This document shows positions 51,896-60,342 of a stretch of 64,000 nt of DNA, piece by piece (the first letter of the stretch is position 1; the number at the start of each line of letters is the position of its first letter). The DNA is taken from assembly GCA_000024525.1 (NCBI GenBank), contig CP001769.1, positions 4,187,001-4,251,000 of the forward strand. The letters run 5' to 3'. The notes under the pieces were generated by a model that was not told where the DNA came from, did no database searches, and was given only the letters and a program-made list of their open reading frames with translations. The position numbers and the translations under genes were made by a program. This stretch comes from Spirosoma linguale DSM 74 (GTDB taxonomy: Bacteria > Bacteroidota > Bacteroidia > Cytophagales > Spirosomataceae).

Positions 51896-52741
51896 ATGGA
51901 CGCCATCTTCGACTATCGACTACCCAGTCCGGCCCTGCGCGACTACGTACGGCAGTTGCAGTTAGTGGGCTGTTCGTTTCCGTCCTCGATGGCCGTTTTA
52001 CCAGTTAAACCCTATTGGCCACGCGCCGAAAACAGTCTGGCGTTTTATCCGAAAGATCCTGAAAAACTGGAATATGGCTTTGACGGAGAACGAATTAGCA
52101 AACCTAGGTCAACGCTGAACGGCCAATATTCCATTGTCACGAACCGGCACGTAGGGTGTAATTTCATGGTGTTTCAGGTGAAATTTCAGCCGGGTGCCTT
52201 GTATCGACTGGTGGGTATACCGAGCCATGAACTGACCAACTCATTTGTCGATGCCGAAACCATATTCTCTTCCGAAATCAGCCGGGTGAACGAGCGGCTG
52301 AGTTACACCCGCCACTATACCGAGATGATTCCGATTGTAGAGGAGTTTCTGCTATATCTGGTCAACCGAGCCAAACGACGAGACCTACGGCCCATCGACA
52401 AAGTGAGCCGATTTATACTACAACACCCTTCCACGATTTCGCTCGACTGGCTGGCCGATCAGGCCTGTTTGTCGCAACGCCAGTTCTACCGGCAATTCAT
52501 GGAGCGGGAGGGCATAAGTCCCAAATTATTCACCCGCATTGCCCGATTTGAGAACGCCATGAAGTTAAAAAATGCTCAGCCAGCCAAAGACTGGCTGAGC
52601 ATTGCGCTGGAACTGGGTTATTACGATTATCAGCACCTGGTACGTGACTTCCGGGAGTTCACCCACCTGACGCCCAACCAGTTTGCCCAGCACGAGGGCC
52701 AGGCCCCTGAACGGACGTTTGGTGTTGCCGAGACGTACTGA
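51896..52741 (+). CDS. AraC family transcriptional regulator (paralog 2)
   Basis: 281 residues. A DUF6597-like N-terminal domain (FDYRLPSPALRDYVRQLQLV, FMVFQVKFQPGALYRLVGIP) and a C-terminal AraC DNA-binding domain with LDWLADQACLSQRQFYRQFM and KDWLSIALELGYYDYQHLVR. It is in an operon with the exported cupin, 2 bp downstream. A perfect 13-bp inverted repeat (52571-52583 / 52591-52603) lies inside the coding sequence of the second helix-turn-helix region. Confidence 0.9.
   Translation: MDAIFDYRLPSPALRDYVRQLQLVGCSFPSSMAVLPVKPYWPRAENSLAFYPKDPEKLEYGFDGERISKPRSTLNGQYSIVTNRHVGCNFMVFQVKFQPGALYRLVGIPSHELTNSFVDAETIFSSEISRVNERLSYTRHYTEMIPIVEEFLLYLVNRAKRRDLRPIDKVSRFILQHPSTISLDWLADQACLSQRQFYRQFMEREGISPKLFTRIARFENAMKLKNAQPAKDWLSIALELGYYDYQHLVRDFREFTHLTPNQFAQHEGQAPERTFGVAETY
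52571..52603. repeat. 13-bp inverted repeat inside the AraC gene
   Basis: AATGCTCAGCCAG (52571-52583) and CTGGCTGAGCATT (52591-52603) are perfectly complementary with a 7-base loop. It is coding sequence for the NAQPAKDWLSIA region. It could fold in the mRNA. The homologous regions of the other two regulators do not show it. Confidence 0.6.
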
Positions 52742-52776
52742 AATGAGTCGTTTACCGACTAAATCGCCGGGCTGCC

Positions 52777-54087
52777 TCAAGCGTCAGCCCGGGCCTTCGG
52801 GGGCAACGGCTGGGGATTCAGCGCAACCGCATCCGTACGAGATTTTCGCCAGGGCTGCGGTTTTAGGTACGTCAGGCTCCGCCACAGCCACTCTACCGGG
52901 CCGTACTGATACCGGGCCAGCCACCCGTTGGAGAACGGAATTTGTAACGCAAAAAACACCAGCCCCAACCCTACCGAAGCAGCCATGCCCAGATGGCCCA
53001 ATTGTCCCATGCCATAGCCTAAGAAGACCAATACACCAAACAGGGTGTCGGTAAGGTAGGTTGTCAGACCCATACGCCCGACCGATACCAGAGCATGCAG
53101 TAACACGGCCCGCGTTTGCCAGAACAACAGGGTTATACCGGCTACATAGAAAGCCGACAGCGTAGCCTGGTGGACGTCGAATGCAGTGTTGCTGACAACT
53201 CCAGTCCAGCCTTCGAGTTGGGCGAATATATCTCCCCCGGTCAACCACCAGAACACGCCTGTTGAGATAGCCGCCAACGCGCCTGACCACATCAGAAGCT
53301 GCCGAAAAAACTGCCGATGGTCGGGTGTATCGACAAACAGGCGTTTACGCCCTGCCCACAGCCCCATCAAAAACAGGCCAAGTGTAATAAACAACCGCCC
53401 CGAGATGACTTGAAAAATGCATGTGTCAACCAATCCGCTACGCATGTTCATCTGCACCACTTCGGCCAGCGTGCCCGACTGCTTAATGCGGAATTCTTCG
53501 GCGGTAATTTTCATAAATTCGGCTCCCTGAGCTTTTCCCGCTTCCACCTATGCGGGGGTGGTTAGCGGTGCAAACTGCGACTGAATACGATAAACAAGGA
53601 GCGGCACATTAAAGACCAAAATAAGGCTCAAAATCAGCAGAACGCGGCTGTTGGCTTTTCTGAAGAACACTAGAAATAGGCCCAGTATGGCGTAAATACG
53701 CAGAATGTCGCCCGAGTAGAACAGGCTATGGATAAACCCAATGACAAACAAAATCACCAGCCGCCAGAGTATACGACCCACAAACGGCCTGCCCGCGCGA
53801 GCCGCATTGTCCATCTGAATGGCAAAACTCAGTCCAAACAGAAACGAGAAAATGGTAAAGAATTTGCCGAACGTCAGTGTAGCGGATAGGCCTCCGACAA
53901 ACTTGTCGATGGGCGAAAAAATAATGTTATAGTCTACCGGCGCCGGTCCGGCCAAGTACTGCCCGGCACAATGGGCCACAATAATGCCGACCAGGGCAAA
54001 GCCCCGCAGTGCATCAACTACGGAAATGCGGTCTGAATGGGCATTCAGCGTGGTTTGGCTTACTATAGATGGGAGGTTAGCAGTCAT
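52777..54087 (-). pseudogene. DUF418 membrane protein interrupted by one in-frame amber codon
   Basis: The frame from the ATG at 54087 reads 179 codons to TAG at 53548-53550. It then continues in the same frame from 53547 for 256 codons to 52777. The N-terminal part has VDALRGFALVGIIVAHCAGQ and LSFAIQMDNAARAGRP. The C-terminal part has QVISGRLFITLGLFLMGLW, VSVGRMGLTTYLTDTLFG, FALQIPFSNGWLARYQYGPV and EWLWRSLTYLKPQP, the DUF418 C-terminal end. Together 436 codons make a complete DUF418 protein of normal length. The stop falls in a soluble linker region (TTPA-TAG-VEAGKAQGAEF). No indel. Either a nonsense-mutated gene, a sequencing error, or readthrough. Confidence 0.8.
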
Positions 54088-54304
54088 AGTGTCGATAGTT
54101 TAGCTGAAGGGGTGTTTGTATCCGGCCCGGTAGGATCGTTTGAGGAGGGTGACAGTCGGCAACGGCTCTGGCCAAAGCAGTCCGTATTCGTTGAAACGAC
54201 CTCAGCCACGTATCAGGGCAGGATCGTGGCAGTCGCAGCCAGCAAAGAAGATTCAAGAAGCAGGCTAGTGTGTTTAAAATCAGCAAGTTGGCTTACTGAT
54301 TGCT

Positions 54305-54802
54305 CTATTTTATTTCGATCAGCTTGTCATCAGCATAATCCTGCCAGGTCATAGCGGCAATTTTCCAGCTTTCTGCCTTTTTTTCCAGGACGGAAAATTG
54401 ACAGCTATTAACTTTTTCACCATCGGGCATTTCGGCTGTAAGGGTAAAGGTCACCCAGGCCGAAGCTCCATTGATATGCGTCGTGTAGCGGGATATCGTA
54501 TGCTTAGGGGGCTTCACATTGGCCATATCCTGTAAACGACCACCCACTATTTTTACCACATTCTCATAGCCGTGCGCTAGAACTACCCTACCATCTCCTG
54601 GCGTAACCTGAAAGTACAAACCGGGCGATTGCACAAAGTGAGCTATCACAGCCTTACTATCGCGGTTGTCTTCCGCAAGCATAAAATCGTCAATAACTTT
54701 CCTGATAGCGACCTCATCGCCTGACTGCTGAGCCGATACACTCGTTGTAAAAACTACCAACCCACTCACGGAAAGAGCAAGATAAACAAATAAAATCTTC
54801 AT
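54305..54802 (-). CDS. Secreted NTF2-like (SnoaL-type) protein
   Basis: 165 residues with a signal peptide (to about residue 24, SVSA-Q). An NTF2-like alpha+beta cone fold follows (VAIRKVIDDFMLAEDNRD, KAVIAHFVQSPGLYFQVTP, KHTISRYTTHINGASAWVTF, SWKIAAMTWQDY). The fold is used by small enzymes and binding proteins, so function cannot be read from it. It lies in an all-minus-strand run with the DUF418 gene and the following membrane protein. Confidence 0.82.
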   Translation of the reverse strand: MKILFVYLALSVSGLVVFTTSVSAQQSGDEVAIRKVIDDFMLAEDNRDSKAVIAHFVQSPGLYFQVTPGDGRVVLAHGYENVVKIVGGRLQDMANVKPPKHTISRYTTHINGASAWVTFTLTAEMPDGEKVNSCQFSVLEKKAESWKIAAMTWQDYADDKLIEIK

Positions 54803-54867
54803 TGGTTTTCAGGAATTAAAGTGAACTGAATAGTCACGAACGGTAAAATTTCTGCTACGTTATTGCC

Positions 54868-55569
54868 TTAAAAAAAGACCTGTTTAAACGCCGTCGCCAG
54901 GCCAAGCCACCAGGCCGACGTTTGATATAGCCAGCACAGCACATTGAAGGTGATAACCCCGAAAATAACCAGCGAAGGCGCCACGTTTTTTCGCTTCCAG
55001 ACATCGAAAAGCAGAAACACAAATGACAGTAAAGCAGAGAGAGAATGCACAATTAGCACCGATATAGGAAACGGAACACCACCGAAAATAATTAAAGCTC
55101 GCCCTACCCCCGGCCCAATCATCAGCAACGACGTACCAATCATGTACCGGACATGGGCTGGCGTCCGTTTTTGATTAATAAATGCCAGCAGCGCAAACAG
55201 CCCAAACGAAAAAATGGCAGGAATATCGAGCGACAACTGGGCGAGCACATCCTGCTCTGGCCGATGGGCAACTTCTCTAAAGTAAACCATACGGCTTACT
55301 TCAAAAATGGAAATACAAACCAGCGGGGCCAACACATAGCCCACTTTACCGAGGGTCCGGTGCCAGTCATACTTGCCGTATTTTATGAGAAAAGGCTGTA
55401 CAATGAGCATAAAAAACCAGGCCATCAGCATGGCGCCATGAAAATGCTGCTCCCAGCGAAACCCGCTGAAGGTGGGAAAGAAGATGGTGTAAGTTTTGTG
55501 AAAACCAATCAAGGCCATTATCCAAATAGCGATGAACAAATAGCCAATGTTATTATACGTTTTTTCCAT
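54868..55569 (-). CDS. Polytopic membrane protein with conserved histidines (unknown function)
   Basis: 233 residues with six to seven hydrophobic helices. Histidine-containing stretches HFHGAMLMAWFFMLIV and DWHRTLGKVGYVLAPL stand near membrane edges, as in some heme-binding or DUF2306-like proteins. I do not recognise the family for certain. It lies 27 bp from the acyltransferase gene on the same strand, so the two are probably one transcript. Confidence 0.7.
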   Translation of the reverse strand: MEKTYNNIGYLFIAIWIMALIGFHKTYTIFFPTFSGFRWEQHFHGAMLMAWFFMLIVQPFLIKYGKYDWHRTLGKVGYVLAPLVCISIFEVSRMVYFREVAHRPEQDVLAQLSLDIPAIFSFGLFALLAFINQKRTPAHVRYMIGTSLLMIGPGVGRALIIFGGVPFPISVLIVHSLSALLSFVFLLFDVWKRKNVAPSLVIFGVITFNVLCWLYQTSAWWLGLATAFKQVFF

Positions 55570-55596
55570 GATCTTGACTGAGGTAGTGCGGTGGGT

Positions 55597-56775
55597 TTAA
55601 ACGGGCTGGATATTTGATACAAAAACGGCTTGCTTTTTAAAGCGGGCGTTCAGTGCCTTACGGGCGCGCAGTTCGATGAAGTGGTAGGTCAATGCCGATA
55701 CCAACAGTACAACCGCCAGCCAGCCGAAAAACCAAAGCCAGATACCGGCGTACGACACGCCTTCGGGCGCTATGGGTAATCCCCACGCATGACGCAGCAC
55801 GCGTCCGGTCTCATACACCAGCTCGTTGGTCAGGTAAATTGAGAATGACAAGTCGCCAAGTTGCTGCATGGGTTTGGTGATCAGCAGTTTATTGACGTTA
55901 GCAGAGCCGTAAGCCGCCGACAGGATAATAAAGGGAAATGTGCTGACGGTAACCAGGTCGGACCAGCCGAGGTGCATCGACAGGACCATGAGCCCAGCAA
56001 AACCCAGTGTTGCATACCCATTAGCGAGCCAGCCCCGCCCCCACTCCTGCCGATATAAGCTATAAAACACCATGCCGACGCTGAAACTCAGCACACAGCG
56101 CAGGAAAGGCAGGCCCATAATCGGCAGTACGTTCAGCGAATTGGGCCAGGGAAACTGCGGAAAGGTGTTGAACACATAAATCAGCAGGACATAGCCACCC
56201 AACAGCACGACCAGTAATACCAGCTTTCCCCAATGGGTCAGGCGCGAGAGAGGAGCGAATATAAATGGGAACGCTACATACATCCACCACTCTACGCCGA
56301 TGGTCCAGGCCGGGCCGTTCCAGGTATAGCCAATAGGCACCCCAAACCCCTGTAACATGAACAGATGAGCCGGAATAGCCCAAAGGTTGAATACCGACTT
56401 TTCACGTTCGTCGAGGGGAAAATTTGTCGAAATGATAACCGCAAAGAGCAGGATAGACCATAACAGCGTGAACAAGTGGAGCGGATAAATACGGGCAAAG
56501 CGGGCTTTCATAAATTGCCAGAAACCTGTTTTTGTTACAGACTCACCGAACGATGTGCCATATACGTGGCACATAATAAATCCGCTCAGTACGAAAAAGA
56601 AGTCCACTTCGATATATCCTTTCTGGGCAAAATGTGATTGGGCAGGGTCCAGAAGTGCACCCGTAAATGGGCCGCTCCAATACAAATCGAAGTGGAAAAA
56701 CAGTACGATCAGAGCCGCAATACCCCGCAGGGGGGTCAAGTTGGCGAGGTAAGAAGGATTGGTTTGAGAGGTCAT
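55597..56775 (-). CDS. Acyltransferase family membrane protein (OafA/YrhL-like)
   Basis: 392 residues with about ten transmembrane helices and an Acyltransf_3 pattern: LTPLRGIAALIVLFFHFDLY with the catalytic-type His, EVDFFFVLSGFIMCHVY, RFARIYPLHLFTLLW and YTWNGPAWTIGVEWWMYVAF, plus SIYLTNELVYETGRVL. Such enzymes acetylate or acylate cell-surface glycans, O-antigen or peptidoglycan precursors. The acceptor is unknown. It has a shared 20-bp motif far upstream (56964-56983). Confidence 0.88.
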   Translation of the reverse strand: MTSQTNPSYLANLTPLRGIAALIVLFFHFDLYWSGPFTGALLDPAQSHFAQKGYIEVDFFFVLSGFIMCHVYGTSFGESVTKTGFWQFMKARFARIYPLHLFTLLWSILLFAVIISTNFPLDEREKSVFNLWAIPAHLFMLQGFGVPIGYTWNGPAWTIGVEWWMYVAFPFIFAPLSRLTHWGKLVLLVVLLGGYVLLIYVFNTFPQFPWPNSLNVLPIMGLPFLRCVLSFSVGMVFYSLYRQEWGRGWLANGYATLGFAGLMVLSMHLGWSDLVTVSTFPFIILSAAYGSANVNKLLITKPMQQLGDLSFSIYLTNELVYETGRVLRHAWGLPIAPEGVSYAGIWLWFFGWLAVVLLVSALTYHFIELRARKALNARFKKQAVFVSNIQPV

Positions 56776-57346
56776 GGTTTAGCGAAGTGTATCAGGATGG
56801 GTTCATTTTAAATTCGTCGCCATTAATCATCAGGCATTGCCATCTGCCCTTGATCCATTGGACGTCAATCCTTTCCAATGAATGACTAGGCATGATATAA
56901 CCTGACGACTAATGAGCACCTACGTATGAGGTACAAGGTAACGGTATGACATTGGTCTTTAATGGTAAAAAATCGTCATTTTTCGGCTGGTTATCAACGT
57001 TTTTGGCTGCGTTAACGAGCTAAAAGGTTTGTTCCTGTTAGTCGTACGAACCTACAGGTAAGCAAACACCTTTCCACTTACTTTTGTGTGAATGGTGGAG
57101 TTTACTACGTGAGCCGTGGCATTTACTGTGTCGCTGAGTAAACGACAATAGACCAGACAGCCGTGAAAGCACGACATCGTTGAGTAGGCCCGGCCCTCAA
57201 TTGGGCAAACGAGGGTTAATCGGTAACACGTCAACTGGCTCCACTCCGGTAAACGGTTTGAAACCCTGACTCAACTGCTACTGCGGAAACTTGACCGAAA
57301 ACAAAAAATTCGTTGACTCATCATCTGGTAATCAGCAGCTTTAAGC
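56776..57346. other. Intergenic region (571 bp) with shared motif
   Basis: Divergent gap between the acyltransferase and the AraC gene. It contains the GTAAAAAATCGTC motif at 56964-56983, a near-palindromic GTCGTACGAAC at 57041, and TACTTTTG at 57079-57086 (matches TAnnTTTG, no -33 partner seen). The ORF at 57052-57234 (60 codons, minus) lacks any family feature. No RNA seen. Confidence 0.4.
56964..56983 (-). promoter_or_regulatory. Shared 20-bp motif upstream of the acyltransferase
   Basis: GGTAAAAAATCGTCATTTTT lies 189 bp upstream of the acyltransferase start. It is the second copy of the motif at 50351-50370 (17 of 20 identical), and both copies lie on the same strand relative to the gene they precede. 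Confidence 0.4.
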
Positions 57347-58180
57347 ATGGTTTTTCTGCCCAAGGTCTTGCCGCACCCTACCCTACGCCCCTGCGTAAAG
57401 CACTACCTGCTGTTACACGTACAGCTTACCGGTATTCCCGAACATCAGCGTATTAAGCCCGTTCCACCCGACGCCGAGCAGTCTATTTTCTTCTATCCTC
57501 GCTCGCAAGTGAAGACGATTGTTAACAGCACCACTGAAATGCGAACGGCTGCACCAAGCATTATTGTAAGTCAGCAAACGTCGCGGGTTAATATTCAGTT
57601 TGGCGACGACCACCTCATTATTCAGGTTTGCTTTCGCCCAGGTTTCCTATATCAGTTCCTGAACAAAACGCCCATTACACAGCTACAAAACCTGGAGATT
57701 GATGCAGTTGACCTTACGGATGCCGGTATGGCCGAATTGAATGAGCAATTGCGGGAAGAAATAAATTACCAACGGATGCTGGCCCGGATTGATGACTACC
57801 TGCTCAAAAAAATAGTTAGCCTGCCTACCGAACTCCAACCCATTGACCGGGCCATTGTTGCCCTGAAAAATTCAGAAAAGCCCTTGTCGCTGGACTGGCT
57901 GGCCGATCAGGCTTGTCTGAGCAACCGCCAGTTTGAGCGTAAATTTCAGGAACGGATGGGTATGAGTCCCCGGTTTTATAGCCGCATCGCCCGTTTCGAC
58001 CGGGCCTTTAGGCTGAAAGCCGAACACCCGCACCTCGACTGGCTCGACGTAGCCTACGCCTGCGGTTATTTCGATTTCTCTCACCTCATGCGCGACTTCC
58101 GTCAGTTTGCTGAAGTGACGCCCTCCCTTCTCATTGCCCAGAATACGGCATCGCCGGATTCGCTTGTGCAGCGGCTTTAA
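57347..58180 (+). CDS. AraC family transcriptional regulator (paralog 3)
   Basis: 277 residues. N-terminal DUF6597-type region (FLPKVLPHPTLRPCVKHYLL, LIIQVCFRPGFLYQFLNKTP) and C-terminal AraC domain with LDWLADQACLSNRQFERKFQ and LDWLDVAYACGYFDFSHLMR. Clearly paralogous to the genes at 50377 and 51896 by shared motifs. Divergent from the acyltransferase, so it may control that gene. Confidence 0.9.
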   Translation: MVFLPKVLPHPTLRPCVKHYLLLHVQLTGIPEHQRIKPVPPDAEQSIFFYPRSQVKTIVNSTTEMRTAAPSIIVSQQTSRVNIQFGDDHLIIQVCFRPGFLYQFLNKTPITQLQNLEIDAVDLTDAGMAELNEQLREEINYQRMLARIDDYLLKKIVSLPTELQPIDRAIVALKNSEKPLSLDWLADQACLSNRQFERKFQERMGMSPRFYSRIARFDRAFRLKAEHPHLDWLDVAYACGYFDFSHLMRDFRQFAEVTPSLLIAQNTASPDSLVQRL

Positions 58181-58208
58181 TGTCGTTTTTTAGCGTCAGG
58201 TCAACCAC

Positions 58209-58559
58209 CTATTCATACCGATCTCCTTTGACGAGGGTCGCCAGTTTTTTAGGGGCAACTTCGCAATAGGCCATCGTTAGGGCGTCTATAAGCGTCTCTT
58301 CCTGCACCGTAGCCAGGTTGATAAGTGTCCAGCCCTGCTTGCCCCACTTGTTAGGAACCGGGTAGATAACGGAGCTATCGAAGCTGCAAAATGCATCCTG
58401 ATCCAGTTCGGATAGTTTCACACAAATCCGGTTATAGGGGCCGTTGTAGGTTCCAAATACCTTTTTGCCGACCCTGAACGAGGTTTTACCAAAATGCGGT
58501 TGCTCGCTTGTTTCGGGAAAGGATAAAGCAATTTGCCGGATTGTAGTTAGGTCGATCAT
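58209..58559 (-). CDS. MmcQ/YjbR family protein
   Basis: 116 residues with the MmcQ/YjbR pattern: IALSFPETSEQPHFGKTSFR, KKVFGTYNG, WTLINLATVQEETLIDAL and CEVAPKKLATLVK. The CyaY-like fold is used for DNA binding in YjbR, so DNA or nucleotide binding is likely. The biological role is unknown. Single gene, convergent with the AraC gene. Confidence 0.88.
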   Translation of the reverse strand: MIDLTTIRQIALSFPETSEQPHFGKTSFRVGKKVFGTYNGPYNRICVKLSELDQDAFCSFDSSVIYPVPNKWGKQGWTLINLATVQEETLIDALTMAYCEVAPKKLATLVKGDRYE

Positions 58560-58588
58560 CAGGATTTATAATAAATTCTATATTGACC

Positions 58589-58627
58589 TTTTGGGTAGCG
58601 TGAAGTGGTACTCCGCACTACCCAAAA
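58589..58627. repeat. 10-bp inverted repeat
   Basis: TTTTGGGTAG (58589-58598) and CTACCCAAAA (58618-58627) pair perfectly. They lie between the divergent MmcQ and NTF2-like genes. Confidence 0.45.
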
Positions 58628-58754
58628 AGCCCTACGTTCCCAATCTCGGGTAAATCCAACAAAATCTCAACACATACCGACACCTAACCCCTGTAAGATA
58701 CGCTTTTTTTGAGGGACAAAGTCGAGCAATAAACTATAGCCCCTTATCAAAGCG

Positions 58755-59096
58755 ATGGACTATCAAGACCTGATCAATCGAGCCTATCACGCCTTCAATA
58801 CCCGAGATATTGATGGCGTACTGACCCTTATGCATCCAGATGTCCAATGGCCCAACGGCTGGGAGGGCGGATACGTACATGGGCACAACGAAGTGCGCGC
58901 GTATTGGACCCGGCAATGGCAGGAGATTGACCCGGAAGTAACGCCCATTTCTATGCAGGAAAAGACCGACGGACAACTAGAAGTGATCGTTCATCAGCTG
59001 ATCCAAGACCGGAAAGGCCAGCTTCTGACGGATGGTATCGTCAAGCATGTCTACACGTTTGACGGCGAAAAAATCAGGCAAATGGATATTCAATAA
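58755..59096 (+). CDS. NTF2-like/SnoaL family protein
   Basis: 113 residues without a signal peptide. The NTF2-like fold is visible from LINRAYHAFNTRDIDGVLTL, MHPDVQWPNGWEGGYVHGHNEV and RAYWTRQWQEIDPEVTPISM, with a final strand VKHVYTFDGEKIRQMDIQ. Such small proteins are usually homodimeric enzymes or ligand binders. Function unknown. Single gene, ended by the hairpin at 59108-59146. Confidence 0.82.
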   Translation: MDYQDLINRAYHAFNTRDIDGVLTLMHPDVQWPNGWEGGYVHGHNEVRAYWTRQWQEIDPEVTPISMQEKTDGQLEVIVHQLIQDRKGQLLTDGIVKHVYTFDGEKIRQMDIQ

Positions 59097-59107
59097 CGGA
59101 GCTAAAC

Positions 59108-59146
59108 TTTAAACCTATAAGGTTTCCAAAACCTTATAGGTTTAAA
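59108..59146. terminator. 18-bp inverted repeat between convergent genes
   Basis: TTTAAACCTATAAGGTTT (59108-59125) and AAACCTTATAGGTTTAAA (59129-59146) are perfectly complementary with a 3-base loop, 11 bp after the NTF2-like stop. It is AT-rich and probably ends both convergent transcripts. Confidence 0.65.
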
Positions 59147-59157
59147 CTGGCAATGCT

Positions 59158-60252
59158 CTACTTCTCCACCAGCGCCTGTATTGCTTTGATAATCTCGGCC
59201 TTCTTTTCGTGGGCGTTGTTGCAGAGCAGGATAATCGTTTTGTCTGCGTCGATGAAGCGCATGATCTGGGTTTTGTAGCCGGGGTTATCGCCGTCGTGCC
59301 AGACAAGACGGCCAAGTTTCGGACTTTGCGCCACCTCCCACCCGAAGCCGTACTGCGAGAGGGAGCCATCATTGAGTTTAGCCGGGGTAAAAGCGTCTCG
59401 CAGCGTTTGCTGACTAACCAGTTTATCGGAGTAGAGTGCGCGGTCCCACTTCAGTAAATCGTCGGCGGTGGAGCTGATCCGGCCGGGCCCTTTGCGGTCG
59501 CCTAGCCAGATGGCGTAGTTGAATTCGGGGAAGGAGTCGGCCTGAACATAGCGTTTCTTCTCGGGCACATATATATGACCCCAGGCCACGTCAGACAGTT
59601 TTAGTTTTGCCTCTCTGGTACGAATGTCCGTGTGCGTCATGCCGAGGGGATTGAAAATGCGCGTCCGGCAGAAGCTAATAAAATCCTGTCCCGAGGCCCG
59701 TTCGGCAATGCTAGCCAGCAGCATATAACCGGTATTGCTGTAGGTGTATTTGGCCCCCGGCTCAAACAGTTTGGCAGGATGGTACTTGATCAGATAGGCA
59801 ATGTTATCGGCGTTGTTGGCCACTTTACTCTTGTCCCAGTGCTTGTCCATCACATCCTGATAATCGGGCAGACCAGAGGTATGATTGAGCAGGTGGCGGA
59901 TGGTGATACCCGGATACGGCAGCCCCGAAATGTATTTATCAATCCGATCATCGTAATTCAGCTTCCCCGCCTGCTTCAGCATCATGATCGTCATGGCCGT
60001 AAACTGTTTGGACACCGATGCCAATTCAAAAATTGAGGCCGTGGTCAACGGTTCTTTCGTCTCGAAGCGTTTGTAGCCGAAGGCTTTTTCGTAAACGGGT
60101 TTGCCTTTATCGGCGACGAGGATGACCCCACTAAAATCGGGGGTCTGAGCGATGAGTTTGTCGATTTCGGCAGGTAGTGATGGTTGGGCGATGGTGTCGA
60201 AAGGAGCTAACAAAACGATAAAAAATAAATACGGAATCTGGCTAATTTTCAT
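59158..60252 (-). CDS. Secreted class C serine hydrolase (beta-lactamase-like)
   Basis: 364 residues from the ATG at 60252 (MKISQIPYLFFIVLLAPFDT). The longer frame adds 27 residues with no family match. Signal peptide to about residue 22 (IA-Q). Active-site motifs: SxxK at Ser79 (LASVSKQFTA), YxN (YTYSNTGYML) and HDGDNPGY in place of KTG. Such proteins hydrolyse esters, D-Ala peptides or beta-lactams, and resistance should not be inferred. Neighbour to the PHP-GDPD gene on the same strand, 90 bp apart. Confidence 0.9.
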   Translation of the reverse strand: MKISQIPYLFFIVLLAPFDTIAQPSLPAEIDKLIAQTPDFSGVILVADKGKPVYEKAFGYKRFETKEPLTTASIFELASVSKQFTAMTIMMLKQAGKLNYDDRIDKYISGLPYPGITIRHLLNHTSGLPDYQDVMDKHWDKSKVANNADNIAYLIKYHPAKLFEPGAKYTYSNTGYMLLASIAERASGQDFISFCRTRIFNPLGMTHTDIRTREAKLKLSDVAWGHIYVPEKKRYVQADSFPEFNYAIWLGDRKGPGRISSTADDLLKWDRALYSDKLVSQQTLRDAFTPAKLNDGSLSQYGFGWEVAQSPKLGRLVWHDGDNPGYKTQIMRFIDADKTIILLCNNAHEKKAEIIKAIQALVEK

Positions 60253-60271
60253 GTGAGAGCAGGTTGTATGA

Positions 60272-60316
60272 ATTTTGTGCGTGTAGTACCGACCGTCGGC
60301 ACTACACGCACAAAAT
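60272..60316. repeat. 22-bp inverted repeat, GTGTAGTGCCGACC family
   Basis: Arms 60272-60293 (ATTTTGTGCGTGTAGTACCG...) and 60295-60316 are complementary except one position, with a one-base loop. The outer 16 bp are perfect. It shares the GTGTAGT(G/A)CCGAC word with the repeat at 14961-15030. It lies between the PHP-GDPD gene and the serine hydrolase gene. Confidence 0.7.
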
Positions 60317-60342
60317 AGGAAAAATCCAGTCAACTTTCTGGC

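Noticed and set aside
57052..57234. 60-codon minus-strand ORF in the 57-kb gap
   Set aside because: No recognisable features; isolated and overlapping regulatory-looking sequence.
59158..60252. Class C hydrolase as an antibiotic-resistance gene
   Set aside because: Motifs fit a broad family of esterases and peptidases; KTG is replaced by HDGDNPG and there is no resistance context.
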